This document shows, in pieces, positions 16,505 to 25,624 of a stretch of DNA of 64,000 bases. The notes beneath the pieces were generated by a model, which did no database searches, was not told where the DNA came from, and was given only the letters and a program-made list of their open reading frames with translations. Position 1 is the stretch's first letter; every line of letters starts with the position of its first letter. The position numbers were made by a program, and so were the translations under genes. The stretch covers positions 682,001 to 746,000 of the forward strand of contig CAVSBJ010000026.1 in NCBI GenBank assembly GCA_963726105.1, in the 5' to 3' direction. The stretch is from Roseiarcus sp963726105 (GTDB lineage Bacteria > Pseudomonadota > Alphaproteobacteria > Rhizobiales > Beijerinckiaceae).

Positions 16505-18826
16505 ATGCGCATCGTCTGTATCGGCGGTGGCCCGGCCGGGCTCTATTTCGGGCTCCTGATGAAGAAGCTCCGGCCAGAGCACGTAGTCACCGTGGTCGAG
16601 CGCAACAAGCCCTATGACACGTTCGGCTGGGGCGTGGTGTTTTCCGACGCGATGATGACCGCGATGCGCGCCGCGGACCCGGACAGCGCGGCGGAGATCG
16701 CCGACGCGTTCAATCATTGGGACGACATCGAACTTGTCTTCAAAGGTTCGCGTCAGCGCACGAGTGGCCACGGCTTTATCGGCATCGGCCGCAAGCACCT
16801 CCTGAACATCTTGCAGCGACGTTGCGAAGCGCTTGGCGTCGAGCTCGCATTCGAGCGCGAGGTTGATTCCGACATTGAGTTCCCGGACGCCGATCTCATC
16901 GTGGCGGCCGACGGTTTCAATTCGAAGATCCGTCACCGATACGCCGATCAATTCCGGCCCGATCTTCTCGTCCGCCCCAATCGCTACATCTGGCTGGGCG
17001 TCGCCAAGGCGTTCGACGCGTTCACCTTCGACTTCCGCAAGACGGAGCATGGCTGGTTCCAGGCCCACATCTATAAGTTCGACCGAAGCACATCGACCTT
17101 CATTGTCGAAACGACCCAGGACGCCTTCGAGGCGCATGGGCTAGGGCAACTCGACCAGGACAACTCGATCGCATTCTGTGAGAAGATCTTCGCCGAGACC
17201 CTCGACGGCGCGAAGCTCATGACCAACGCTCGCCATTTGCGGGGCTCGGCCTGGCTCAATTTCAACCGGCTGATCTGCGGCCAGTGGAGCTGCTTCAATG
17301 GCCGTTCACATGTCGTGCTCACGGGGGACGCCGCGCATACAGCCCATTTCGCTATCGGTTCGGGCACCAAGCTCGCCCTTGATGACGCTATCGAGCTTGC
17401 GCGGCAGTTTGACGCGCGAGGCCACGCGATTGAACGTATCCCCGAGACGCTTGCAGCGTATGAGGAGGTTCGCCGCGTCGACGTCGCGCGCATCCAGAAC
17501 GCGGCGCGCAACGCGATGGAATGGTTCGAGGTGGTCGGACGGCGCTATGCGGACTCGCTTGAGCCGCCCCAGTTCTTCTATTCGATGCTGACACGCTCGC
17601 AACGCATCAGCCACGAGAACCTGAGGCTGCGCGACAGGGTCTGGCTCGAGGGCTATGAGCGTTGGTTCGCCCGCAAGACCGGCGTTCCACTCAATGATGA
17701 CGAACGCGCGCCGCCGCCGATGCTGACGCCCTATCGCGTGCGGGGTCTCACGCTCAAGAACCGTGTCGTCGTCTCGCCGATGGCGATGTACTCCGCGGCG
17801 AACGGCCTCATCGATGATTTCCACCTCGCGCATCTGGGCGCGCGCGCGCTGGGCGGGGCGGGGCTCGTTTTCGCCGAGATGACCTGCGTCTCGCCGGATG
17901 CGCGCATAACCCCGGGCTGCCTCGGCCTATGGAGCGAGGAGCAACAGGCGCAATGGACCCGGCTCGTTGATCTCATTCACGGCGCCGGAGCGAAGGCCGG
18001 CATTCAGCTCGGCCATGCGGGCCGCAAGGGCTCGACCAAGGTCGCCTGGGAAGGCATCGATCATCCGCTCGAGACGGGCGGCTGGGAGCTGATCTCGGCG
18101 TCGGCCGTGTCCTATATGCCGACCGGCCTGATCCCGAAGGCCATGACGCGAGACGATATGGACCGGGTGCGCGAGGACTTTATCGCCGCGACCCGACGCG
18201 CGGCGGCGGCTGGATGTGATTGGCTCGAGCTCCATTGCGCGCACGGCTACCTTCTCTCGAGCTTTCTTTCCCCTCTCTCGAACTGGCGTAGTGACGAGTA
18301 CGGAGGAGAGCGCCTCAACCGGGCGCGCTATCCGCTCGAGGTGTTTCGCGCGATGCGCGCCGCATGGCCCGCGGATCGCCCGATGTCGGTGCGTCTCTCC
18401 TGCCACGACTGGACGCCAGGGGGAAATATGCCGGACGACGCAACATTCTTCGCCGAGCTGTTCAAGGAAGCCGGCGCCGATCTTGTCGATTGCTCGTCCG
18501 GTCAGGTCTCGAAGGCCGAGCGGCCGGTCTATGGCCGCATGTTCCAGACGCCGTTTTCCGATAAGATCCGCAACGAGGCTCATGTCGACACCATCGCCGT
18601 GGGGGCCATTTCCGAGGCCGATCACGTCAATTCAATCGTCGCGGCGGGTCGAGCCGATCTTTGTGCGATCGCCAGGCCGCATCTCGCCGATCCCGCGTGG
18701 ACGCTGCATGAAGCCGCCAAGATCGGCGTGACCGACATTGCGTGGCCGAAGCAATATCATTCAGCGAAGGCGCAATACGAGGCGAACCTCGCAAGGGCCG
18801 CGGCGGCTCAGGCTGCGGCGACATGA
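16505..18826 (+). CDS. Bifunctional monooxygenase/Old-Yellow-Enzyme fusion (2-aminobenzoyl-CoA or salicylyl-CoA type)
   Basis: A 773-aa two-domain flavoprotein. Residues 1 to about 380 are an FAD hydroxylase: GGGPAGLYFG at the start and GDAAHTAHFAIGSGTKLALDD near 277. From about 405 an Old Yellow Enzyme barrel follows (LTPYRVRGLTLKNRVVVSPMAMYSA, HxGRKG, ELHCAHGYLLSSFLSP, CAIARPHLADP). This architecture is that of 2-aminobenzoyl-CoA monooxygenase/reductase and of SdgC-type salicylyl-CoA 5-hydroxylase, which attack a CoA-activated aromatic ring. The downstream dehydrogenase, hydratase and RidA genes favour the amino substrate. Its stop overlaps the next start (ATGA). No CoA ligase is encoded nearby. 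Confidence 0.92.
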   Translation: MRIVCIGGGPAGLYFGLLMKKLRPEHVVTVVERNKPYDTFGWGVVFSDAMMTAMRAADPDSAAEIADAFNHWDDIELVFKGSRQRTSGHGFIGIGRKHLLNILQRRCEALGVELAFEREVDSDIEFPDADLIVAADGFNSKIRHRYADQFRPDLLVRPNRYIWLGVAKAFDAFTFDFRKTEHGWFQAHIYKFDRSTSTFIVETTQDAFEAHGLGQLDQDNSIAFCEKIFAETLDGAKLMTNARHLRGSAWLNFNRLICGQWSCFNGRSHVVLTGDAAHTAHFAIGSGTKLALDDAIELARQFDARGHAIERIPETLAAYEEVRRVDVARIQNAARNAMEWFEVVGRRYADSLEPPQFFYSMLTRSQRISHENLRLRDRVWLEGYERWFARKTGVPLNDDERAPPPMLTPYRVRGLTLKNRVVVSPMAMYSAANGLIDDFHLAHLGARALGGAGLVFAEMTCVSPDARITPGCLGLWSEEQQAQWTRLVDLIHGAGAKAGIQLGHAGRKGSTKVAWEGIDHPLETGGWELISASAVSYMPTGLIPKAMTRDDMDRVREDFIAATRRAAAAGCDWLELHCAHGYLLSSFLSPLSNWRSDEYGGERLNRARYPLEVFRAMRAAWPADRPMSVRLSCHDWTPGGNMPDDATFFAELFKEAGADLVDCSSGQVSKAERPVYGRMFQTPFSDKIRNEAHVDTIAVGAISEADHVNSIVAAGRADLCAIARPHLADPAWTLHEAAKIGVTDIAWPKQYHSAKAQYEANLARAAAAQAAAT

Positions 18827-19611
18827 CAGACAAGCCGCTCGACGGCCATCATGCGCTGATCACAGGCGCAGGGACGGGCATCGGCGCGGCGACGGCGCTC
18901 GCTCTCGCGCGGGCCGGCGCGCGTGTGAGCCTTGCGGGACGCCGCCGAGCGCCGCTTGAGGAGGTCGCGCGCGGCGTGCCGCAAGGCTGGGCAGTCGTCG
19001 TCGATTCGTTCGATGTCACTTCCGAAGCCGCGGTCTCAGGCGGGGTCGAACGAGCGCGCGCAGCGCTGGGTCCGGTAACGATCCTCGTCAACAATGCGGG
19101 CGAGGCGCCGAGCGCGCCGTTCGAGAAGACGGATCCTGGGCTCTGGTCCCGCGTGCTCGCCGTCAACCTGAACGGCGCCTATCTTGTCTCGCGCGCCGTT
19201 TTCTCCGACTTGAAGGCGCGAGGCGCGGGCGCGCGGCTCATCAACATCGCGTCGACCGCGGGCCTCGTCGGATATGCCTATGTCGCCGCTTATTGCGCCG
19301 CCAAGCACGGTCTCATTGGACTCACGCGGGCATTGGCGCTCGAACTCGCCAAGACCGGAATCACAGTCAACGCCGTTTGTCCCGGCTTCACCGAGACGCC
19401 CCTCGTCGCGCGCGCTGTCGAAACCATTGTCGCGAAGACCGGCCGATCGGAAGCGCTGGCGAAGGCTGAGCTCACCAAGTCCAATCCGCAAGGGCGCCTG
19501 GTGCGGCCCGAGGAAGTCGCCGATGCGGTGCTTTGGCTCGCGTCGCCGGGTGCGGCGTCGATAAACGGGCAGGCGATCGTGGTCGCCGGCGGGGAGGTCA
19601 TGGTCGGATGA
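18823..19611 (+). CDS. SDR-family dehydrogenase of the aromatic-CoA cluster
   Basis: A 262-aa classical short-chain dehydrogenase: TGAGTGIGAATA (cofactor), NNAG, catalytic S in NIASTAG and YCAAK (Y-x-x-x-K). The start ATG overlaps the stop of the monooxygenase fusion by 4 bp and its own stop overlaps the enoyl-CoA hydratase start by 4 bp, so translation is coupled. It probably oxidises or reduces a ring-hydroxyl or beta-hydroxyacyl-CoA intermediate. Confidence 0.92.
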   Translation: MTDKPLDGHHALITGAGTGIGAATALALARAGARVSLAGRRRAPLEEVARGVPQGWAVVVDSFDVTSEAAVSGGVERARAALGPVTILVNNAGEAPSAPFEKTDPGLWSRVLAVNLNGAYLVSRAVFSDLKARGAGARLINIASTAGLVGYAYVAAYCAAKHGLIGLTRALALELAKTGITVNAVCPGFTETPLVARAVETIVAKTGRSEALAKAELTKSNPQGRLVRPEEVADAVLWLASPGAASINGQAIVVAGGEVMVG

Positions 19612-20456
19612 ACACGCCCAATGCGATGCAGGCCTTGCGCCATCCGTTGCGCGATTATTCCGCGCGGCACTTTCGCTTCACCGCGAGCGAGGACGGGAGG
19701 GTGGCGACGATCGCGCTCAACCGCCCTGAGCGCAAGAACCCGCTGACTTTCGACAGCTATGCCGAGCTTCGCGACCTCTTTCGGGAGCTGGCCTACGGGT
19801 CGGACGTTCGCGCCATCGTGCTGACCGGCGCGGGCGGCAACTTCTCCTCCGGCGGCGACGTGTTCGAGATCATCGAGCCGCTGACGCGCATGGCCACGCC
19901 CGACCTGCTCGCTTTCACCAGAATGACTGGCGACCTCGTCAAGGCCATACGAAAATGTCCTCAGCCGGTCATCGCCGCGGTCGATGGAATCTGCGCTGGC
20001 GCTGGTGCGATTCTCGCCATGGCCTCCGACTTGCGCCTCGCGACGCCGGAAGCGAAGACCGCGTTTCTCTTCACTCGCGTCGGCCTCGCAGGCGCCGACA
20101 TGGGCGCGTGTGGAATCCTGCCGCGGATCATTGGGCAAGGACGCGCAGCGGAGCTTCTGTATACCGGCCGCACGATGAGCGCCGCTGAAGGATCGGCCTG
20201 GGGCTTCTACAATGCGTTGCATCCGAGCGCCGATCTCGAGCGGGAGGCGCTGGCGTTGGCTCGCTCGCTCGCGGACGGCCCGTGGTTCGCGCATGGCATG
20301 ACCAAGACAATGCTGAACCAGGAATGGGCGATGGGGCTCGACGAACTCATCGAATCCGAGGCGCAGGCGCAGGCGATCTGCATGGCCACGCAGGACTTCC
20401 GGCGCGCCTTCGAGGCCTTCGCCGCCAAGCGCAAACCTGTCTTCGAGGGCGATTGA
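19608..20456 (+). CDS. Enoyl-CoA hydratase/isomerase-family protein
   Basis: A 282-aa crotonase-fold protein. The oxyanion-hole segments LTGAGGNFSSGGDVFEI and VDGICAGAGAILAMASDLRLA are clear. It has the usual family length with a 20-residue N-terminal extension. It overlaps both neighbours by 1-4 bp in the operon. It probably hydrates an alicyclic enoyl-CoA or opens a ring in a beta-oxidation-like sequence after the monooxygenase fusion. Confidence 0.92.
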   Translation: MNTPNAMQALRHPLRDYSARHFRFTASEDGRVATIALNRPERKNPLTFDSYAELRDLFRELAYGSDVRAIVLTGAGGNFSSGGDVFEIIEPLTRMATPDLLAFTRMTGDLVKAIRKCPQPVIAAVDGICAGAGAILAMASDLRLATPEAKTAFLFTRVGLAGADMGACGILPRIIGQGRAAELLYTGRTMSAAEGSAWGFYNALHPSADLEREALALARSLADGPWFAHGMTKTMLNQEWAMGLDELIESEAQAQAICMATQDFRRAFEAFAAKRKPVFEGD

Positions 20457-21646
20457 TGAACGCCCCGTCTCGCGCTCATGAAATGAAGCGCGATTGGATT
20501 GACTGGCCGTTCTTTGGCGAGTCCCATCGCGCCTTCGCGAACGCCCTCGACCGTTTCGTCGCTTCGGGCGCGGTTGCCGCGATCGATCATGAGGACATCG
20601 ATGGATCCTGCCGCCGTCTGGTGCGCGCGCTTGGCGAAGCGGGCCTGCTCGACGCGGCGGTCGCGTCTCCCGATGGCGACGCGTCGGCGATCAACTCGCG
20701 AAGCGTCTGTCTTGCGCGCGAGACGCTCGCTTACCACGACGGGCTCGCCGATTTCGCCTTCGCCATGCAGGGACTGGGTTCCGGCGCCATCGCGATCGCG
20801 GGTTCCGACGAACAGCGCGGGCTCGTTTTGCCAAAGGTCCGCCGCGGCGAGTGGCTCGCCGCCTTCGCGCTCTCGGAAAGAGAGGCTGGCTCCGACGTCG
20901 CGGCGATGGCTTGCTCGGCGTGCGAGGACGGGAACGGATATCGCCTGGACGGCGAGAAAACCTGGATCTCGAACGGCGGGATCGCTGACGTCTACACGGT
21001 CTTTGCCCGCACCGGCGAAGCGCCGGGGGCGCGTGGCGTTTCAGCGTTCCTCGTCTTTCCCGACGATCCGGGTTTCTCGATCGCCGAACGGATCGAAATC
21101 ATGGCCCCGCATCCGCTGGCGACGCTCAAGTTCGAAGGCTGCCATCTGCCAGCGGACCGACGCCTCGGCGGTCCGGGAGAGGGTTTTAAGATCGCCATGC
21201 GCACGCTCGATATCTTCCGCGCCTCCGTCGCCGCCGCGGCGCTTGGCTTCGCCCGGCGCGCGTTCGACGAGGCGCTCGCGCATGCAAAAGGCCGGCGGAT
21301 GTTCGGTGGGACGCTCGCTGACCTCCAGCTCACTCAGGCGGCGGTTGGCGACATGGCGGCGGACGTCGATGCCGCTGCGCTCCTGACGTATCGCGCCGCA
21401 TGGCGCCGCGACGTCCAGAAGCTGCCGACGACCGTCGAGGCCGCGATTGCGAAGATGACCGCGACCGAGACCGCGCAACGCGTGATCGATCGGGCGCTTC
21501 AAATGTTCGGCGGCCGTGGCGTCAGGCGCGGCGAGATCGTCGAGAGCCTCTATCGCGAGATCCGCGCCTTGCGGATCTACGAAGGCGCGACCGAGGTGCA
21601 GAAGCTCATCGTCGCGCGCGAGCTGATCAAGTCGCGGCCGTCGTAG
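20456..21646 (+). CDS. Acyl-CoA dehydrogenase of the aromatic-CoA cluster
   Basis: A 396-aa acyl-CoA dehydrogenase. The FAD/substrate signature FALSEREAGSDVAAMACSA, WISNGGIADVYTVFART, and the C-terminal QMFGGRGVRRGEIVESLYREIRALRIYEGATEVQ are typical. The last region carries the usual catalytic Glu (YEGATE). The start overlaps the stop of the hydratase gene by one base (TGATG). By context it desaturates a cyclohexenoyl-type CoA. Confidence 0.92.
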   Translation: MNAPSRAHEMKRDWIDWPFFGESHRAFANALDRFVASGAVAAIDHEDIDGSCRRLVRALGEAGLLDAAVASPDGDASAINSRSVCLARETLAYHDGLADFAFAMQGLGSGAIAIAGSDEQRGLVLPKVRRGEWLAAFALSEREAGSDVAAMACSACEDGNGYRLDGEKTWISNGGIADVYTVFARTGEAPGARGVSAFLVFPDDPGFSIAERIEIMAPHPLATLKFEGCHLPADRRLGGPGEGFKIAMRTLDIFRASVAAAALGFARRAFDEALAHAKGRRMFGGTLADLQLTQAAVGDMAADVDAAALLTYRAAWRRDVQKLPTTVEAAIAKMTATETAQRVIDRALQMFGGRGVRRGEIVESLYREIRALRIYEGATEVQKLIVARELIKSRPS

Positions 21647-21671
21647 TGGCGGCTCGGATTGGGAGGACGCC

Positions 21672-22070
21672 ATGTTGAAAACGCTGCAACCGGATGGATG
21701 GGCGAAGCCGGCGGGCTACGCTAATGGCATCTCGGCGCGCGGGCGCGTCATTCACGTCGCTGGCCAGATAGGCTGGAACAAGGCCTCGAAGTTCGAGACC
21801 AACGATTTCGTCGGACAGGTCAAGCAGAGTTTGCAGAACGTCGTCGCGGTGCTCGCCTGTGACGACGCGCGTCCCGAGCACATCGTGTCGATGACCTGGT
21901 ATTTCACCAGCAAGCGCGAGTACCTCGACAATTTGAAAGGCGTTGGCGAAGCCTATCGCGAGACCATCGGCCGTCATTTCCCGGCGATGACCGCGATTGA
22001 GGTCTCGGCCCTCATGGAGGACCGCGCCACGGTCGAAATCCAAGCCGTCGCGATCGTGCCGGACGCTTAA
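21672..22070 (+). CDS. RidA/YjgF-family enamine/imine deaminase
   Basis: A 132-aa RidA-like protein (VIHVAGQIGWN..., VKQSLQNVVAVLACDDARPEHIVSMTWYFTSKREY, VEVSALMEDRATVEIQAVAIVP patterns). RidA proteins hydrolyse enamines and imines to ketones and ammonia. The family arginine is not at the usual C-terminal site in an obvious way, so it may belong to a non-archetypal subgroup. Last gene of the operon, 25 bp after the dehydrogenase, with a GGGAGGACGCC ribosome-binding site. Deamination fits an amino-cyclohexene-CoA intermediate from 2-aminobenzoyl-CoA. Confidence 0.88.
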   Translation: MLKTLQPDGWAKPAGYANGISARGRVIHVAGQIGWNKASKFETNDFVGQVKQSLQNVVAVLACDDARPEHIVSMTWYFTSKREYLDNLKGVGEAYRETIGRHFPAMTAIEVSALMEDRATVEIQAVAIVPDA

Positions 22071-22079
22071 GCCGCGCTC

Positions 22080-22862
22080 CTATCCGCCGGCCCCAGCGAC
22101 GAATCCGCCGCCGTCGATGACCACGGCTTGTCCGGTGATGAACGAGGCGGCGTCCGACGACAGGAACAGCACGAGTTGGGCAATCTCGGACGGGTCGCTG
22201 ATCCGCCCCATCGGGATCATCGGCAAGACCGTGTCCTTGGCGCTCTGCTCGCTTCCGAACATGCCGGTCAGGAGCGGCGTCATGACTGAGCCCGGAGCGA
22301 TCGCGTTCACGCGGATGTTCTTGCGCGCGACTTCCAGGGCGACCGAATTGGTGAGGCCGATGACCCCCCATTTGCTCGCGCAATAAACGGCCGTCGTGGC
22401 GAAGCCCATGACGCCAAACAGCGAGGAGGTGTTGACGATCGCGCCGCCGCCGTGCGCGATCATATGCGGCACTTGGTGTTTGAGGCCGAGGAATATGCCC
22501 TTCAGGTTCACGTCCATGAGAAAATTGTAATCGTCTTCCTCCAGGTCCTGGACCGGCGCGGTCCTGCCCGGCACCCCAGCATTGTTGAACGCGACGTCGA
22601 TCCGGCCGAACCGGTCGAAGGCCCGTTTATGGAGGTCGGCCATCGCTTTGGCGTCGCGGACGTCAACTCCCGCGAACTCGACTTCCACTGTCTTCATCGC
22701 CTTGATTTCGTCGCTGAGGCTCGCGCCCTGAGCGGCGCCGAGGCCGGCCACGAACAGGTTCGCTCCCGCCTTGGCGAAAGCCTTGGCGGTGGCGCGCCCG
22801 ATCCCGGTTGTTCCCCCAATCAGGAGGACGCTTTTGCCGGAAAAGTCATAGGTCACCTGCAT
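22080..22862 (-). CDS. SDR-family oxidoreductase
   Basis: A 260-aa short-chain dehydrogenase: GGTTGIGRATA cofactor loop, NNAG, S in NTSSLFG, YCASK, and the C-terminal GQAVVIDGGGFVAG typical of 3-oxoacyl-reductase-like SDRs. It is convergent with ridA (9-bp gap) and divergent from the ribose-type ABC operon, with a palindrome at 22898-22911 between them. It probably acts on whatever that transporter imports; the substrate is unknown. Confidence 0.9.
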   Translation of the reverse strand: MQVTYDFSGKSVLLIGGTTGIGRATAKAFAKAGANLFVAGLGAAQGASLSDEIKAMKTVEVEFAGVDVRDAKAMADLHKRAFDRFGRIDVAFNNAGVPGRTAPVQDLEEDDYNFLMDVNLKGIFLGLKHQVPHMIAHGGGAIVNTSSLFGVMGFATTAVYCASKWGVIGLTNSVALEVARKNIRVNAIAPGSVMTPLLTGMFGSEQSAKDTVLPMIPMGRISDPSEIAQLVLFLSSDAASFITGQAVVIDGGGFVAGAGG

Positions 22863-22897
22863 CGCCAGATTCCTCCTTTAGCGCGCTGTTTCGTCCA

Positions 22898-22911
22898 CTT
22901 AGCCGGCTAAG
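22898..22911. promoter_or_regulatory. 14-bp perfect palindrome between SDR and ABC operon
   Basis: CTTAGCCGGCTAAG is a perfect palindrome centred on CG, as many LacI/GalR-family operators are. It lies 36 bp upstream of the SDR start, in the divergent region. No regulator gene is adjacent. Confidence 0.45.
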
Positions 22912-22997
22912 GGCCGAAGCCATTCGTCGTGGCGCACTTATTTTGCGCGGAGCGCCGGAAGAATGGAAACAATCTGCCCGAATGGATTCGCCATAAC

Positions 22998-23006
22998 TGT
23001 TATAAT
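22998..23006 (+). promoter_or_regulatory. Extended -10 element for the ABC operon
   Basis: TGT directly before TATAAT (23001-23006) is an extended -10 (TGn-TATAAT). No good -35 is visible at 16-18 bp, which suggests an activated promoter. It lies about 98 bp before the binding-protein start. Confidence 0.45.
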
Positions 23007-23104
23007 CAGGCCCTCACTCATCGCGCGCGATGATCCTCTGGTACCTCTCAATCCTCATTCGCGCTGGCGCGACAACAAAAACACCAAACAAGGGAGGATC
23101 GAAC

Positions 23105-24052
23105 ATGACACGCATTCTGGCCGCCGCATTATCCTTGTTCATCACGGCTTCAGTGGCGCTGATCTCCACGGTCGCAGGAGTCGAAGCGAAGACCCTCGGC
23201 ATTGTCGCTCTTATCGCCAATGATGCTCTGAACGTCGCCGTGATCGCCGGCGCGACCGACGCCGCGAAGGCCGCCGGCTGGGACGTCAAAGTGGTCGACA
23301 CCCAGGCGAGCGCAGACCAGGCGAACGCGGGCATGAGCTCGTTTGCGGTGCAGAAGGTCGATGCGATCATGGTCCTCGCTTTCGCCAGCAGCTCGATCGG
23401 CTCCGGCCTGGCGGCCGCCAACGCCGCGGGCATTCCCGTGGCGAGCTGGGGCGGCGAGATCGTGCCGGGCATCATTGTCACAACGAGCGGCCAGACCGTC
23501 GGCGACGAATCGGCCAAATACCTGCTCGGCAAGGTCGGTGACAACGCCGACGTTCTGGCGATGACCTTCCATCCCGGCAAACTCTGCATCGACCGCGGCG
23601 TTGCTTTCGACGAAGCCGTCAAGGGCAAGACCGGCCTTTCCGTCACCTACAACGAAGTCACGGTGCCGGGGCAGGTTCAGAACGGCAACGCCATCGCGCA
23701 GCCCTGGCTCACCGCTCATCCGGCTGGCGGCAAGAAGCCGCTTGCGATCTGGGCGTGCTGGGATGAACCGATGCAGGGCGCGGTCGCAGCGCTTCGACAG
23801 GCAGGGCGGGACGACGTCACCACCGTCGCCATCAATGGCAGCCCGCAGGCGCTGCAACTCGTCAAGGACGGCGACATGACCGCAACCGTCTGGCAGCCGG
23901 CCTATGCGGAGGGCAAGGCCATGTTCCAGGCGATCCTCGACTCGATCGCGGCCGGAAAATCCTGGCAGCCCAAGACCGTTGCGATCCCCGGAATCGTCGT
24001 GACCAAGGACAACGTCGACAAGTTCCTCGCCGACCATCCGAATGGTCTCTGA
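23105..24052 (+). CDS. Ribose-type ABC transporter substrate-binding protein
   Basis: A 315-aa periplasmic binding protein of the RbsB (Peripla_BP_4) type. It has a signal peptide (residues 1-28), then KTLGIVALIANDALNVAVIAGATDAAKAAGWDVKVVDTQASADQ, the classic first-lobe pattern, and VWQPAYAEGKAMFQAILDSIAAGK near the end. The AGGGAGGATCGAAC leader gives a good start at 23105. Its stop overlaps the ATPase gene start. Such proteins bind sugars, polyols or autoinducer-like molecules; the ligand cannot be told. Confidence 0.9.
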   Translation: MTRILAAALSLFITASVALISTVAGVEAKTLGIVALIANDALNVAVIAGATDAAKAAGWDVKVVDTQASADQANAGMSSFAVQKVDAIMVLAFASSSIGSGLAAANAAGIPVASWGGEIVPGIIVTTSGQTVGDESAKYLLGKVGDNADVLAMTFHPGKLCIDRGVAFDEAVKGKTGLSVTYNEVTVPGQVQNGNAIAQPWLTAHPAGGKKPLAIWACWDEPMQGAVAALRQAGRDDVTTVAINGSPQALQLVKDGDMTATVWQPAYAEGKAMFQAILDSIAAGKSWQPKTVAIPGIVVTKDNVDKFLADHPNGL

Positions 24053-25613
24053 GGCGGCTGGCGCAGGCGGTGCTCGCGGGGACCCTGGCGCGGACGGTAT
24101 CGCTGAGGCCTGGATCGACATTCGGGGCCTGAGCAAACACTTTGCCGGGGAAGTCGCGCTGCGCGATGTCGGCATGGCCGTCGCGCGCGGCGAGGTGCAC
24201 GGGCTTGTCGGCGCGAATGGCGCCGGCAAGTCGACCCTCATTCGGTGTCTCGCGGGGGTCACCGTCCCGGACGAAGGCAAGATCCTGGTTGACGGCGAGG
24301 AGCTTCGCTTAGGCTCTCCGCAGGCGTCGGAAAAGGCTGGACTGGCCTTCATCCATCAGGAGCTCAATCTGGTTCCCCATTTCAGCGCGCTTGAGAACAT
24401 GCTGCTTGGCGTGCCGAAAGCGACGCGCCTCGGATTGATTGACTGGAAACGTTCGAGCCGAGGCGCGAGGGCGGCGGCGGAACGGGTGGGAATCAAGTTT
24501 CCCCTCGACACGAAAGTCTCCGACCTCTCGGTCGGCGAGCGATGGCTGGTCATGATCAGCAAAGCGCTCGTTCGCGAAGCCTCGCTGATCGCGATGGACG
24601 AGCCGACGGCGGCGCTGTCGGGTCCGGAAAGCGAGCAGCTGTTTTCGATCATACGCGACCTCGCGGCGAGCGGCGTCGCGATCCTCTATGTCTCGCATCG
24701 GCTGGACGAGGTGCTCGACCTCTGCGACAGCATCACCGTCTTCCGCGACGGCGAGGTCTCGGAGCGGGCAACTCGTGGCCGCCTGGACAAGAAGGGGCTG
24801 ATCCGCGCGATCGTCGGTCATGATGTCAGGGGCGCGGAAGTCCGTCGCAGGGTCCAGGCGGACCGAAGCAGCGTCCCACTGTTCTCGGCGCGCGACGTCG
24901 CTCGTGGCAGCGCCGTCAAAGGGGTCAGCTTGGATGTCTACCGAGGCGAGATTCTCGGCCTCGGCGGCCTTGTCGGCTCCGGACGAACCGAGGTCGCGCG
25001 CCTTGCTTTCGGCGTGGACCGCCTCCAGCGCGGCCACTTCGAGATGAACGGAAAGCGCCTGACGATCGGTAGCGAAACTCAGGCGATCGAGCTTGGGATC
25101 GCGCTTGTGCCGGAGGAGCGCCGCTCGCAAGGGTTGATGCTCGCGCAGTCGGTCGCCTTCAACATCAACATCGCGTCGCTTGAGGCGCTGCGCGTTGTCG
25201 ATATTCTGCCCTTCGTCTCGTCCCGGAAGATGAGAAAGCAGGCCGGCCGCCTGATCAATGACCTTGGCGTCAAGACGCCGACCCCTTCGACCAAGGTCGC
25301 TAGCCTCTCGGGAGGAAACCAGCAAAAGGCGTTGATCGCGCGATGGCTGCGTCCGGACACCAAAATTTTGATCCTCGACGAGCCCTCGCGCGGCGTCGAT
25401 ATCGGCGCGCGCGAAGAGATCCATGAGGCCATTCGCAAACTGGCGCGGAGCGGCGTCGGCGTGATCGTCATTTCGTCCGACGTCGAGGAATTGGCGGTCC
25501 TGGCCGACAGGATCGTGGTCATGCGCGAGGGCCAAGTCGTCGGCGAGCTCATCGGCGACGAGATAACCGAGGCGCGGATCGTCGAAATGAGCTACCACGA
25601 CGTTGGTTCCTGA
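24042..25613 (+). CDS. Ribose-type ABC transporter ATPase (two nucleotide-binding domains)
   Basis: A 523-aa RbsA/MglA-type protein with two fused ABC domains. Domain 1 has Walker A GANGAGKST, signature LSVGERW and Walker B LIAMDEPTAAL. Domain 2 has the usual degenerate P-loop GLVGSGRTE, signature LSGGNQQK and Walker B ILILDEPSRG. The start overlaps the binding-protein stop by 11 bp. The N-terminus (about 22 residues rich in Gly/Ala) is an extension. It works with the permease that follows 11 bp downstream. Confidence 0.93.
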   Translation: MVSEAAGAGGARGDPGADGIAEAWIDIRGLSKHFAGEVALRDVGMAVARGEVHGLVGANGAGKSTLIRCLAGVTVPDEGKILVDGEELRLGSPQASEKAGLAFIHQELNLVPHFSALENMLLGVPKATRLGLIDWKRSSRGARAAAERVGIKFPLDTKVSDLSVGERWLVMISKALVREASLIAMDEPTAALSGPESEQLFSIIRDLAASGVAILYVSHRLDEVLDLCDSITVFRDGEVSERATRGRLDKKGLIRAIVGHDVRGAEVRRRVQADRSSVPLFSARDVARGSAVKGVSLDVYRGEILGLGGLVGSGRTEVARLAFGVDRLQRGHFEMNGKRLTIGSETQAIELGIALVPEERRSQGLMLAQSVAFNINIASLEALRVVDILPFVSSRKMRKQAGRLINDLGVKTPTPSTKVASLSGGNQQKALIARWLRPDTKILILDEPSRGVDIGAREEIHEAIRKLARSGVGVIVISSDVEELAVLADRIVVMREGQVVGELIGDEITEARIVEMSYHDVGS

Positions 25614-25624
25614 GGAGAGAGGTT

